Origin: Cycloclasticus sp.
GTDB taxonomy: Bacteria; Pseudomonadota; Gammaproteobacteria; Methylococcales; Cycloclasticaceae
Length of the DNA stretch: 64,000 bases
Assembly: GCA_012959695.1 (NCBI GenBank)
Contig: DUCS01000031.1
Location: 20,538-84,537, forward strand
Direction: 5' to 3'
This document shows, piece after piece, positions 1-7,354 of this stretch. Below the pieces are notes generated by a model. It worked only from the letters and a program-made list of their open reading frames with translations. It was not told the DNA's origin and did no database searches. A program made the translations under genes and the position numbers. Each line of letters opens with the position of its first letter. The stretch's first letter is position 1.

Positions 1-519
1 GGCATCATCCCAATAGTCGTAGTGTGCAATTCGACGTAGGCTGGCTTCGATGCTGCCGATGATAATAGGGGAGTCTGGAAAGGCCTCTTTGCAGCGCTGG
101 GTATAAACAATTACGGCGCGATCTGGTCTGTGGCCGGCTTTATCATTGGGTGTGTAAGCGTCATCGGAGCGTGCGCGTTTATCCGCTGTATAGCGGTTAA
201 TCATGGAATCCATATTGCCCGCAGCGATGCCGAAAAATAGATTCGGCTGGCCAAGTGCTGCAAAATCATCAGCGTTTTGCCAGTTCGGTTGGTCAATAAT
301 GCCGACGCGGAAACCTTGTTTTTCGAGTAGTCGGCCGATAACCGCCATGCCAAAGCTGGGGTGGTCAACATAGGCATCGCCAGTAACGATGATGATGTCG
401 CAGCTGTCCCAACCTAGCGCATCCATTTCGGCGCGTGTGGTCGGTAAAAACGGTGCTACACCATAACACTCAGCCCAATATTTGGGGTGTGACGATAGCG
501 GCGCCGCTATGGGCATCAT
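1..519 (-). CDS. ygiQ: YgiQ-family radical SAM protein, N-terminal part (runs off the window)
   Basis: The reverse strand is open for 173 codons from an ATG at 519 to the window edge. The visible residues resemble the N-terminus of the YgiQ (UPF0313) family: [12 protein letters not shown], then [40 protein letters not shown] and [17 protein letters not shown]. Family members are about 700 residues with a B12-binding-like N-terminal region followed by a radical SAM domain; the SAM cysteine motif would lie beyond the window. The true role is not known. The start overlaps the stop of the DUF1499 gene by four bases (ATGA), so the two are probably translationally coupled. A second ATG directly follows the first, so the start could be 516. 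Family assignment is firm, function open. Confidence 0.9.
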   Translation of the reverse strand, partial: MMPIAAPLSSHPKYWAECYGVAPFLPTTRAEMDALGWDSCDIIIVTGDAYVDHPSFGMAVIGRLLEKQGFRVGIIDQPNWQNADDFAALGQPNLFFGIAAGNMDSMINRYTADKRARSDDAYTPNDKAGHRPDRAVIVYTQRCKEAFPDSPIIIGSIEASLRRIAHYDYWDDA

Positions 520-935
520 TGGATAATGCTTTGTTCTGTTAATAGACTGCGAAGTTTTTCTACGCGACGCCTATTAACGCCAAAATCGTAGTAGCCGGTT
601 CTTGAGGCGGAGCGGACATGTAAGGTGGCGGTATTTGTATCTAAAATTAAGTCTAGGTCGTCAACAAAACCAAAAACGCGGCTGGTAAATTCAGCATGAA
701 GTGTTTGTTCGTCGTGGATAACGCTAGCTCGTGCATCAATACTGCTAACAAGCACAACTAATTGTTGCATATTGAGTGTTGCGCCGTTACTTAATGTAAA
801 AGGTGTTATTGCGTGTTCATCACTTGATTTGCTCGACACACAATTGGGCTTATTAGGGCAGGCTTTTAAATCAGTGGGTGCAGAGAAGCTGGATGATGAC
901 ATGAGCAGTATGAAGATAAAGAAAATGGCGTGCAT
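516..935 (-). CDS. DUF1499 family exported protein
   Basis: A 139-residue protein with an N-terminal hydrophobic stretch of about 18 residues ending in FSAP, read as a Sec signal peptide. The mature part starts with [10 protein letters not shown], the typical opening of DUF1499 proteins, and ends with the family's [16 protein letters not shown] segment. Family proteins are small periplasmic or envelope proteins of unknown function. It lies 52 bases after tatA and overlaps ygiQ by four bases, so it probably belongs to the same transcript as the his-tatA genes. No catalytic residues can be assigned. Confidence 0.8.
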   Translation of the reverse strand: MHAIFFIFILLMSSSSFSAPTDLKACPNKPNCVSSKSSDEHAITPFTLSNGATLNMQQLVVLVSSIDARASVIHDEQTLHAEFTSRVFGFVDDLDLILDTNTATLHVRSASRTGYYDFGVNRRRVEKLRSLLTEQSIIQ

Positions 936-987
936 GATTTAAATAAACAAAGTTAGAATCAGGCGTTGTGCTGACCCTAACGCCTAG

Positions 988-1185
988 TTATTTGCTGGGG
1001 TTATCGCTGGAAATAGGCGTTTGATCGTCTTTTATGCTTTCGTCATTGCCTTCTTTCATTGCGCCTTTAAAACCCTTAATGGCACCGCCTAAGTCGCCGC
1101 CTAGATTTTTTAAGCGCTTTGTTCCGAATAATAATAAGACGATAACGAGAATAATAACTAACTGCCAAATACCAATGCCGGCCAT
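988..1185 (-). CDS. tatA: Sec-independent protein translocase subunit TatA
   Basis: A 65-residue protein with the TatA plan: short N-terminus, one transmembrane helix (about residues 5-21, [16 protein letters not shown]), then an amphipathic helix beginning [19 protein letters not shown] and a short acidic tail. TatA oligomerises in the inner membrane to form the pore through which folded twin-arginine substrates pass, together with TatB and TatC. It follows hisE by 36 bases, the usual gammaproteobacterial placement. Here tatB and tatC do not follow; a DUF1499 gene and ygiQ do. The partner subunits must therefore be elsewhere, or this is a second TatA/TatE copy. Confidence 0.9.
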   Translation of the reverse strand: MAGIGIWQLVIILVIVLLLFGTKRLKNLGGDLGGAIKGFKGAMKEGNDESIKDDQTPISSDNPSK

Positions 1186-1221
1186 GGGGACCCCTAAAGA
1201 TGTGGTTTAAGTATCGGTATT

Positions 1222-1539
1222 CTACTTGGTTCTACTGGCTTTTTCATCTAAGCCGGAGAGCCCGAAGCGGCGTTCGAGTTCTTTTAGTACATCGTCGGCG
1301 CTTAAATCTTGTTGCGCAAGTAAGACAAGGCTGTGAAACCAAAGGTCAGCAGTTTCGTAAATGATTTGTTTTTTATCGCCGGACTTGGCTGCAATAACGG
1401 TTTCGGTTGCTTCCTCGCCAATCTTTTTTAAGATGGTGTCCAGACCTTTGTCGTACAAGCTGGCAACGTATGACGAGCTAGGGTCGTCTTGTTTGCGTTG
1501 TTGTAACACGACTTCGAGTTGTTTAAGTATGTCGCTCAT
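1222..1539 (-). CDS. hisE: Phosphoribosyl-ATP pyrophosphatase
   Basis: HisE hydrolyses phosphoribosyl-ATP to phosphoribosyl-AMP, the second step of histidine synthesis. The 105-residue length and the helical core with [15 protein letters not shown] and [14 protein letters not shown] (acidic residues that bind magnesium) match the family. The open frame extends 27 codons upstream, but the ATG at 1539 gives the standard N-terminus (MSDILKQLE) and overlaps the hisI stop in the ATGA pattern. hisI and hisE are separate genes here, unlike the fused hisIE of enterobacteria. It is the last his gene of the cluster, ahead of tatA. Confidence 0.93.
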   Translation of the reverse strand: MSDILKQLEVVLQQRKQDDPSSSYVASLYDKGLDTILKKIGEEATETVIAAKSGDKKQIIYETADLWFHSLVLLAQQDLSADDVLKELERRFGLSGLDEKASRTK

Positions 1540-1922
1540 GTTGAATAGATGCTCTTCGGGTCTTTTAATACAGGGTCGGTGCTTAGCCATTGGCCATCTT
1601 TTAAGTGGCGGTAAAAACACCGTTCGCGACCAGTATGACAGGCAATGCCGCCCTTTTGTTCAACCGATAATAAAATAACGTCTTCGTCGCAGTCGAGGCG
1701 AATGTCTTTGATAATTTGTTGGTGCCCCGATTCTTCGCCTTTATGCCATAACTTTTTGCGTGAACGCGACCAATACACGGCATGGCCTTTTTCTGCTGTT
1801 AATTGCAGAGCTTCTTTGTTCATCCAGGCAAACATCAGAATTTTACCGCTGCTGCCATCTTGCGCAATTGCCGGCACAAGGCCCTGTTCGTTCCAACGAA
1901 CGCCATCTAACCAGTTACTCAT
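1536..1922 (-). CDS. hisI: Phosphoribosyl-AMP cyclohydrolase
   Basis: HisI opens the adenine ring of phosphoribosyl-AMP, the third step of histidine synthesis. The 128-residue protein shows the family signatures [41 protein letters not shown] (acidic metal site) and [14 protein letters not shown], whose cysteine and histidine residues bind the catalytic zinc. It is the stand-alone form with no HisE domain. Its ATG overlaps the hisF stop (ATGA) and its stop overlaps the hisE start in the same way, so translation of the three genes is probably coupled. Confidence 0.95.
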   Translation of the reverse strand: MSNWLDGVRWNEQGLVPAIAQDGSSGKILMFAWMNKEALQLTAEKGHAVYWSRSRKKLWHKGEESGHQQIIKDIRLDCDEDVILLSVEQKGGIACHTGRERCFYRHLKDGQWLSTDPVLKDPKSIYST

Positions 1923-2692
1923 AAACGAACCTCAATGCCATTGTCGCGCATGTGTTGTTTGGCTTCGCCAACGGTAAATTCGGCAAAGTGAAATATACTG
2001 GCGGCTAATACAGCATCTGCCTTACCTTTAGTGACGCCATCAACTAAATGGTCTAATGTACCGACGCCGCCGGATGCAATAACGGGTACGGCCACAGCTT
2101 CGCTGATAGCACGGGTAAGTTCCAAGTCAAAACCAATTTTAGTGCCGTCGCGATCCATGCTGGTAAGTAAAATTTCGCCAGCACCAAAGTCGACCATTTT
2201 TATTGCCCACTCGATGGCGTCAATGCCGGTTTCTTTGCGGCCGCCGTGGGTGAATATTTCCCAGCGTTTGGCTTCTCCGTCTGCGCTGACGCATTTAGCA
2301 TCTATTGCTACAACGATACATTGGGAGCCAAACCGTTCAGCCGCTTCTTTAACAAATTCAGGATTAAAAATAGCAGCGCTATTGATACCAACTTTGTCGG
2401 CACCTGCCTTTAACATGCGGCTAATGTCTTCTAACTTGCGAATGCCGCCACCGACGGTTAAGGGGATAAATACTTCGCCGGCGACTTGCTCAACAACATG
2501 AACCATGGTGTCGCGGTTATCGGAGGTGGCGGTAATGTCTAAGAAGGTAATTTCATCTGCGCCTTCTGCGTCATAACGGCGAGCGATTTCAACCGGGTCG
2601 CCTGCGTCGCGAATATCAACAAATTTAACGCCCTTTACAACACGGCCGTTTTTGACGTCAAGGCAAGGAATGATGCGTTTGGCGAGGCCCAT
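1919..2692 (-). CDS. hisF: Imidazole glycerol phosphate synthase, cyclase subunit
   Basis: HisF is the (beta-alpha)8 barrel subunit that uses ammonia from HisH to convert PRFAR into imidazole glycerol phosphate and AICAR. The 257-residue length is standard. Visible motifs are [16 protein letters not shown] at the N-terminus with the catalytic Asp in [15 protein letters not shown] (phosphate binding), [13 protein letters not shown] with the second catalytic Asp, and [12 protein letters not shown]. It sits two bases after hisA and overlaps hisI by four. HisH is encoded two genes upstream in the same operon, consistent with an HisHF heterodimer. Confidence 0.97.
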   Translation of the reverse strand: MGLAKRIIPCLDVKNGRVVKGVKFVDIRDAGDPVEIARRYDAEGADEITFLDITATSDNRDTMVHVVEQVAGEVFIPLTVGGGIRKLEDISRMLKAGADKVGINSAAIFNPEFVKEAAERFGSQCIVVAIDAKCVSADGEAKRWEIFTHGGRKETGIDAIEWAIKMVDFGAGEILLTSMDRDGTKIGFDLELTRAISEAVAVPVIASGGVGTLDHLVDGVTKGKADAVLAASIFHFAEFTVGEAKQHMRDNGIEVRL

Positions 2693-2694
2693 AA

Positions 2695-3429
2695 TTAAGA
2701 GAAGGTCTCTGCGAGCTTTTCGCCTTCGGCAAAATCGAGTGTGCCTTCGTAAATGGCGCGACCGGTGATGGCGCCCATAATGCCGTCGCCAGCTACTTTG
2801 CCTAATGCGTGGATATCATCCATATTGGTGATGCCGCCGGAGGCGATAACAGGGATGCGAATAGACCGAGCAAGTTTTGCGGTGGCTTCAACGTTAACGC
2901 CCTTCATCATGCCATCTCGGCCGATGTCGGTATAAATAATGGACTCTACGCCGTCATCTTCAAAATGTTGTGCTAAATCGATAATGTCGTGTTTAGACAG
3001 TTTAGACCAACCATCCATAGCGACTTTACCATCTTTTGCATCTAAGCCAACGATAATATGGCCGGGGAACTCTTTGCAAACGTCACCAACAAAATGCGGT
3101 GCGTTAACTGCTTTGGTGCCGATGATGACATATTGAACGCCGGCATTAAGGTAGGTTTGAATGGTGTCCTCATCGCGGATGCCGCCGCCAACTTGAATGA
3201 TTAAGCCGGGGTGGGCTTCGGCAATATCGTGTACCACGCCTGCATTAACGGGCTTACCAGCAAATGCGCCATCAAGGTCAACAAGGTGCAAGCGTTTTGC
3301 GCCTTCGTTGACCCATCGTGTGGCCACTTCTACGGGGTTGTCTGAAAAAATGGTTTCGTCGTCCATGCGGCCTTGGCGTAAACGTACGCATTTGCCTTCT
3401 TTAAGATCAATAGCGGGTATAAGAATCAT
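2695..3429 (-). CDS. hisA: ProFAR isomerase
   Basis: HisA isomerises 5'-ProFAR to PRFAR (fourth step of histidine synthesis). It is a 244-residue (beta-alpha)8 barrel related to HisF. The catalytic Asp is in [15 protein letters not shown], and the phosphate-binding turns [11 protein letters not shown] and [11 protein letters not shown] are in place, together with [12 protein letters not shown] carrying the second Asp. It lies between hisH (19 bases) and hisF (2 bases). Length and motifs fit HisA rather than the dual-function PriA of actinobacteria. Confidence 0.97.
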   Translation of the reverse strand: MILIPAIDLKEGKCVRLRQGRMDDETIFSDNPVEVATRWVNEGAKRLHLVDLDGAFAGKPVNAGVVHDIAEAHPGLIIQVGGGIRDEDTIQTYLNAGVQYVIIGTKAVNAPHFVGDVCKEFPGHIIVGLDAKDGKVAMDGWSKLSKHDIIDLAQHFEDDGVESIIYTDIGRDGMMKGVNVEATAKLARSIRIPVIASGGITNMDDIHALGKVAGDGIMGAITGRAIYEGTLDFAEGEKLAETFS

Positions 3430-3448
3430 CTTGGAATATTCCTGTTGC

Positions 3449-4093
3449 TTAGGACTGTCCGTCCCAGTTTAAAAAGTTTTTAAGAAATTGTAAGCCCGCG
3501 TGCTGGCTTTTTTCGGGGTGAAACTGCACAGCAACGATATTTTTCCACTTTATCGCAGATGGAAAAGAATTTGGGTATTCTGTAGTGGCTAATACGTAAT
3601 TATCTCCCACTTTATTTGCATGATAGCTATGAACGAAATAAAAACGCTCTTTTTTAGCTATATTTTTAAATAATGGGCTAATCGAATCAAAATTAACTTC
3701 ATTCCATCCCATATGTGGGATTTTAAGTTTATTATTTTGTTTGTTTGTAGCATTAGGTGAAAATTTTATAACGTTGCCGGGTATGATGCCAAGGCCGTCA
3801 ACTCCACCGTTTTCTTCGCTGTGCTCTAACAGTGCTTGCATGCCAATGCAGATGCCAAGCAAGGGCTTACTTTTAGCAACGTGCTTAATTGTTTCATCTA
3901 AACCGGCAGCGCGTATAGCGGCCATGCAGTCGCGAATAGCGCCAACGCCAGGAAAAATAACGTGGTCGGCCGATAAAATGGTGTTTTTGTCTGCGCTAAC
4001 AATGACGTTAGCGTCTGGCGATACAGTTTTGAGTGCTTTTGAAATGGAATGCAGATTGCCCATTCCATAATCTATAACGGCAACGGTGGCCAT
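3449..4093 (-). CDS. hisH: Imidazole glycerol phosphate synthase, glutaminase subunit
   Basis: HisH hydrolyses glutamine and channels ammonia to HisF. The 214-residue class I amidotransferase shows [10 protein letters not shown] at the N-terminus, the nucleophile elbow [13 protein letters not shown] with the catalytic Cys, and the His-Glu pair in [20 protein letters not shown]. Its last third is noticeably AT-rich compared with its his neighbours (for example 3600-3760), with Lys/Asn-rich codons, but the frame is intact. It lies 21 bases after hisB and 19 before hisA. Confidence 0.96.
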   Translation of the reverse strand: MATVAVIDYGMGNLHSISKALKTVSPDANVIVSADKNTILSADHVIFPGVGAIRDCMAAIRAAGLDETIKHVAKSKPLLGICIGMQALLEHSEENGGVDGLGIIPGNVIKFSPNATNKQNNKLKIPHMGWNEVNFDSISPLFKNIAKKERFYFVHSYHANKVGDNYVLATTEYPNSFPSAIKWKNIVAVQFHPEKSQHAGLQFLKNFLNWDGQS

Positions 4094-4114
4094 AGTTTAG
4101 TTCTCGTCTAAGGT

Positions 4115-4708
4115 TTACAAACAACCTTTGGTGGACGGCATAATGCCAGACATGCGGGCATCCCTTTCCAATGAAAAGCGTAATGCGCGCCCAAAGGCTT
4201 TGAAAATAGTTTCCGCAATGTGGTGTGCGTTAACGCCTTTTAGATTATCAATGTGTAGGGTTATATTGGCGTGATTGACGAAGCCTTGGAAGAATTCGCG
4301 AAACAAGTCCACATCAAAATCGCCAATTCTAGCGCGCGGGAAGTCCACGTCATACACTAAGCCTGGACGACCAGAGAAATCAATAACCACGCGCGAGAGT
4401 GCTTCGTCTAATGGCACATAAGCGTGGCCATAACGATAAATGCCTTTTCGATCGCCCAGTGCATCGTTGACAGCTTTGCCAAAGGTAATGCCTAAGTCTT
4501 CAACGGTGTGGTGAGCATCGATGTGTAAATCGCCGTTGGCGTTGATGTCTAAATCGAACATACCATGGCGTGCGATTTGGTCGAGCATGTGCTCTAAAAA
4601 TGGAATGCCGGTAGAGAAATTGGTTTTGCCGGTGCCGTCTAAATTAACGGTAACGGAAATTTGCGTTTCTAAGGTGTCGCGTTTAACAGTTGCGGTTCTG
4701 TTATCCAT
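4115..4708 (-). CDS. hisB: Imidazoleglycerol-phosphate dehydratase
   Basis: A monofunctional HisB of 197 residues that dehydrates imidazole glycerol phosphate to imidazole acetol phosphate using manganese bound by repeated histidine motifs. These are visible as [27 protein letters not shown] and [17 protein letters not shown]. The open frame extends 40 codons further upstream, but that extension is not family-like; the ATG at 4708 gives the usual N-terminus. The histidinol-phosphatase domain found in enterobacterial HisB is absent. It is the first his gene of this cluster; hisG, hisD and hisC are not in the window. Confidence 0.95.
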   Translation of the reverse strand: MDNRTATVKRDTLETQISVTVNLDGTGKTNFSTGIPFLEHMLDQIARHGMFDLDINANGDLHIDAHHTVEDLGITFGKAVNDALGDRKGIYRYGHAYVPLDEALSRVVIDFSGRPGLVYDVDFPRARIGDFDVDLFREFFQGFVNHANITLHIDNLKGVNAHHIAETIFKAFGRALRFSLERDARMSGIMPSTKGCL

Positions 4709-4803
4709 GTTTAATTGTCTACTGAATGGCTGGTTAAGTTGGCATTTTCCCAATAACGGCGAGGGATAGCAAGCGAGAAGTGTGTTAGAGGTTGGTTTAT
4801 TAC

Positions 4804-5058
4804 CTAACCACCGATAACGGGAGGCCAAAAAGCGAGGACATCTCCATCGGATAAAACGGTTGATGCGCGCTTGTCTTTATCAATATAGGTGCCATTTAAA
4901 ACGATTAGATGAAGGTTTCTATGGCCAAGTTTTGCTTTGCTAACAATATCTGGGATGGTATCACCGGGGTCAAGTGGGAAGGTTTTAATTTCCCCACCTA
5001 TATTTTCCGGTGCGACTTTAGCGAGTGACGCGAATAATTTTACGGTAACTTCTGACAT
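4804..5058 (-). CDS. MoaD/ThiS-like ubiquitin-fold protein, partner of the aldehyde oxidoreductase
   Basis: An 84-residue beta-grasp protein ending in VIGG. A C-terminal Gly-Gly is the hallmark of MoaD/ThiS proteins, which carry a thiocarboxylate for sulfur transfer. MoaD supplies the dithiolene sulfur of molybdopterin. Genes of this kind often sit beside tungsten aldehyde oxidoreductases, and this one starts 38 bases after that gene on the same strand. No moaE or other cofactor gene is nearby. I infer a dedicated role in making the tungstopterin of the neighbouring enzyme, though it could be the cell's general MoaD or act in another sulfur-transfer step. Confidence 0.75.
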   Translation of the reverse strand: MSEVTVKLFASLAKVAPENIGGEIKTFPLDPGDTIPDIVSKAKLGHRNLHLIVLNGTYIDKDKRASTVLSDGDVLAFWPPVIGG

Positions 5059-5096
5059 ATTAAATAAGAGACGCTAATGCGCCTCTTTGTGTTTTT

Positions 5097-6959
5097 CTAG
5101 CTGAGGTTAAGGCGTTGTTTAGTCTCTTCTTTTACTGTGCCATCGGTATTCCAGCCGCGTTTTTCATAATATTCGGGGAGCATTTGGTCTAGCTCGCAAA
5201 CATGGCCTTTGGCAGGGCCAGCTTTAACGGGCTCGTTTAATAAACGAGGCGGTAGCGTGTCGTCCGCAGCGGTAAAGCCAATGCGGTTATTGTAATCACG
5301 TTCCATATTCCAAACGCGTTCACCTAATTCAGCCAATTTTTCTGCTGTCCAATCGCCCTCGCAAGCAGCGTCTAGTTGCTCAGCCACTTCTTCAAGTCCT
5401 TGTGCAAAGGATGAGAAAGTACAGATACCTGCTGAATCAAATACGCTGGTAGTGTCTTGAAAAGCAATCAGTAATTCTGCTTTGCCTTCGGTTGCTAATG
5501 GGTCGGTTTTGAATGGAACGCCAGCAGTTTCTGATGCATTGGTGTAGCCACGAACATGGCAAGCGCCACGGTTGGACGTGGCATAACCCAAGCCCATGCC
5601 TTTAACACCACGGGCATCATAGGCGGGGAATTCTTGCCCTTTAACAACAATGGCTAAATCGGGGCGGCCGTATTTCGTGCAAAAGCGAAGTGAGCTTTGC
5701 GCGAGCTCTTTACCAAAGCCCTCGTGTTTTGCAATCAGCTCGATACATTCCACCATGGCTGCGGCGTTACCGAAGTTTAATTCAATGCCGCCGGTGTCCT
5801 CTTTGGTAAGAATGCCAAGTTCAAATAGCTCCATAGCCGCGGCAATGGTTGCGCCAGCAGAGATGGGATCTAGTGCTTGTTCGTTACAAACAAAGTTTGC
5901 ATAGGTCACGGCATCTATGTCGTCAACGCCGGTGTCACAGCCTAAGGCCCAGGCAGCTTCGTATTCATTTCCGCCAGAATTGCCTTTGAAGTATTTATGA
6001 ATGTCGTCTCTATTTTTGATACTGAAATGTTCAGGGTCAATGGTTGAGATGCGTCCACATGAAATAGTACAAGCAAAACAGCCCGCATTTCTGGTGAGGT
6101 TGGGTTTGCCATCGCTTTCTCTAGGAACGGCCATCGCTTCGCTAGATAATTTAGGCGCTGTTTCAAAAATACTGTCTTGCCAGTTTCTAGCCGGCAAAGC
6201 ACCTACTTCGTTCATATGGTTCATCATCACATTGGTGCCCATGATGCGTAAGCCCACGACTAATTCTGTTTCTTCAATCAGTTTTTTTGCTTTGTTAGTG
6301 GCCTCAAAAAAACGTTTAGGGTCTTTAATGTTGCCTACGCCTATACTGCCGCGAAGTGTTACTGCTTTGACGTTTTTGGAGCCCATCACAGTACCAACAC
6401 CAGAACGGCCGGCGGCGCGGTGAAGGTCGTTAACAATGGCCGAGTATAAATTGCCGTTTTCGCCCGGTACGCCAATTGCGGCGATGCGAAGTTGTGGGTC
6501 TTGATGTGCTTTATGCAGCCATTCGTCGGCTTCCCAAACAGATTTACCCCAAATATCATCGGCAGGAAGAATGTCGCATTGCTCATTGCTGATGTGGATG
6601 TAGACAGGTGAGCTGGCTTTGCCTTCTAAAACAATCATGTCCCAGCCGGCGCATTTCATTTCATTGCCGAAGAAACCGCCTGAGTTTGAACAAGCCAGTG
6701 CGTTGGTTAAGGGGCTTTTGGTGACGCATGAATAACGACCGCCTGTTGTGGCCATCGTGCCAGTTAAAGGGCCGGTGACCATGAATAGCTTGTTGTCAGG
6801 GGAAAGCGGTTCAACTTTAGGGTCAACTTCTTCAGTAAAGTATTTTGTCGCTAATCCGCGCTGGCCTAGGTAGAGATTGGCCCATTCCATGTTCAGGTCT
6901 TCAGATGCGGATGTGCGGTCAGTGAGATTGATGCGAAGAATTTTTTTAGTCCAGCTCAT
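5097..6959 (-). CDS. Aldehyde:ferredoxin oxidoreductase family protein (tungsten-dependent)
   Basis: A 620-residue AOR-family protein. Family enzymes oxidise aldehydes to acids, or act in reverse, using a bis-tungstopterin and one [4Fe-4S] cluster. The N-terminal domain shows RGLATKYF, TGPLTG and GRYSCVTKSPLTNALACSNS. The cluster ligands appear as C294-x2-C297-x3-C301 (GCFACTISCG) plus C513 (AGICTF), the same layout as in archaeal AOR. EFPAYDARGVKGMGLGYATS and RGACHVRGY match the cofactor-binding region. A GAGG ribosome site lies 8 bases before the ATG. The only partner seen is the MoaD-like gene; no ferredoxin or NADH-coupling subunit is present. Substrate unknown; carboxylate/aldehyde or aromatic aldehyde metabolism are possibilities. 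Confidence 0.88.
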   Translation of the reverse strand: MSWTKKILRINLTDRTSASEDLNMEWANLYLGQRGLATKYFTEEVDPKVEPLSPDNKLFMVTGPLTGTMATTGGRYSCVTKSPLTNALACSNSGGFFGNEMKCAGWDMIVLEGKASSPVYIHISNEQCDILPADDIWGKSVWEADEWLHKAHQDPQLRIAAIGVPGENGNLYSAIVNDLHRAAGRSGVGTVMGSKNVKAVTLRGSIGVGNIKDPKRFFEATNKAKKLIEETELVVGLRIMGTNVMMNHMNEVGALPARNWQDSIFETAPKLSSEAMAVPRESDGKPNLTRNAGCFACTISCGRISTIDPEHFSIKNRDDIHKYFKGNSGGNEYEAAWALGCDTGVDDIDAVTYANFVCNEQALDPISAGATIAAAMELFELGILTKEDTGGIELNFGNAAAMVECIELIAKHEGFGKELAQSSLRFCTKYGRPDLAIVVKGQEFPAYDARGVKGMGLGYATSNRGACHVRGYTNASETAGVPFKTDPLATEGKAELLIAFQDTTSVFDSAGICTFSSFAQGLEEVAEQLDAACEGDWTAEKLAELGERVWNMERDYNNRIGFTAADDTLPPRLLNEPVKAGPAKGHVCELDQMLPEYYEKRGWNTDGTVKEETKQRLNLS

Positions 6960-7044
6960 GAGTGTGCCTCTATATATTAGCGTTTGATTAACATACTAAT
7001 GGGGGTGTTGAAAAATGGCAATCAAATTCGTGAAGAGTGGGCGA

Positions 7045-7064
7045 GTGTAAGCATATGCTTACAC
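7045..7064 (+). promoter_or_regulatory. GacA (UvrY) upstream activating sequence
   Basis: A perfect 20-base palindrome whose core, TGTAAG-CATATG-CTTACA at 7046-7063, exactly matches the published GacA box TGTAAGN6CTTACA found before rsmX, rsmY and rsmZ. Its centre is about 64 bases upstream of the predicted transcription start near 7119, the usual distance. It also lies 85 bases upstream of the divergent aldehyde oxidoreductase start. Confidence 0.85.
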
Positions 7065-7106
7065 GAAAAGAAGCTTAGGCTGACGATTAAAAAAAAGCAG
7101 AGCGCT

Positions 7107-7112
7107 TATAAT
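7107..7112 (+). promoter_or_regulatory. -10 element of the Rsm-type sRNA promoter
   Basis: A consensus TATAAT. No good -35 hexamer is found 16-18 bases upstream (that stretch is an A-run), which is expected for a promoter that depends on an activator bound at the GacA box. The predicted start is near 7118-7120. Confidence 0.65.
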
Positions 7113-7118
7113 TTCACC

Positions 7119-7277
7119 GTCGCCAAAGAATTTACGAGAAGGATCTCGCCAAACAAGGATTGTTTGTAAGGAAGATGTAAAGGACTGCATCGTCAACAAG
7201 GATGTTGAAAAGGAATGATTTGCCAACCAAGCTAGGTGACATATTACCGACGAAGTTTTCTTCGTCGGTTTTTTTTT
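7119..7277 (+). ncRNA. CsrB/RsmY/RsmZ-type small regulatory RNA (CsrA/RsmA-sequestering)
   Basis: The interval between the AOR gene and typA encodes a probable RNA of about 159 bases rather than a protein. Six GGA motifs occur within 75 bases, at 7141, 7157, 7170, 7182, 7200 and 7212. Four sit in loops of short hairpins: CGAGA/TCTCG (7135-7148), AAACA/TGTTT (7151-7165), GATGT/GCATC (7174-7191) and TCAAC/GTTGA (7193-7208). GGA in a hairpin loop is the binding site of CsrA/RsmA dimers. A GacA box and a TATAAT precede it and an intrinsic terminator ends it. In known systems GacS/GacA switches such RNAs on, and they titrate CsrA/RsmA away from target mRNAs. I cannot assign it to RsmX, Y or Z. The 5' end is predicted, not proven. 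Confidence 0.82.
7246..7277 (+). terminator. Intrinsic terminator of the Rsm-type sRNA
   Basis: A 10-bp perfect stem ACCGACGAAG/CTTCGTCGGT with a TTTT loop, followed by eight further T (7270-7277). It is a textbook rho-independent terminator on the plus strand. With no protein gene on that strand upstream, it supports the small RNA call. Confidence 0.9.
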
Positions 7278-7298
7278 GCGTGTGGGTTTTAAAGAATT

Positions 7299-7348
7299 AA
7301 GTATACATCTAAGGGCGCAATAAGTATTGAGCCCTTAGATGTATACTT
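7299..7348 (-). terminator. Long perfect inverted repeat after typA, probable terminator
   Basis: An 18-bp perfect stem (AAGTATACATCTAAGGGC at 7299-7316 and its complement at 7331-7348) with a 14-base loop, starting 7 bases beyond the typA stop. On the minus strand the stem is followed by only a weak T tract (AATTCTTT). It probably ends typA transcription and, with the neighbouring sRNA terminator, separates two convergent units. A protein-binding site is an alternative. Confidence 0.6.
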
Positions 7349-7354
7349 CTCCGC

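Noticed and set aside
1361..1678. Plus-strand open frames opposite hisE, hisI and hisF
   Set aside because: They are frame shadows of well-supported his genes, with low-complexity Ser/Pro-rich products and no start signals.
4709..4803. Independent promoter for the his genes
   Set aside because: Only a poor TTGCTA/GAAAAT pair could be found, so whether hisB is cotranscribed with the AOR-MoaD genes remains open.
6984..7169. A 61-codon plus-strand open frame over the sRNA region
   Set aside because: It starts upstream of the GacA box and ends inside the GGA hairpins. It has no ribosome site and no family-like sequence, and the RNA features explain the DNA better.
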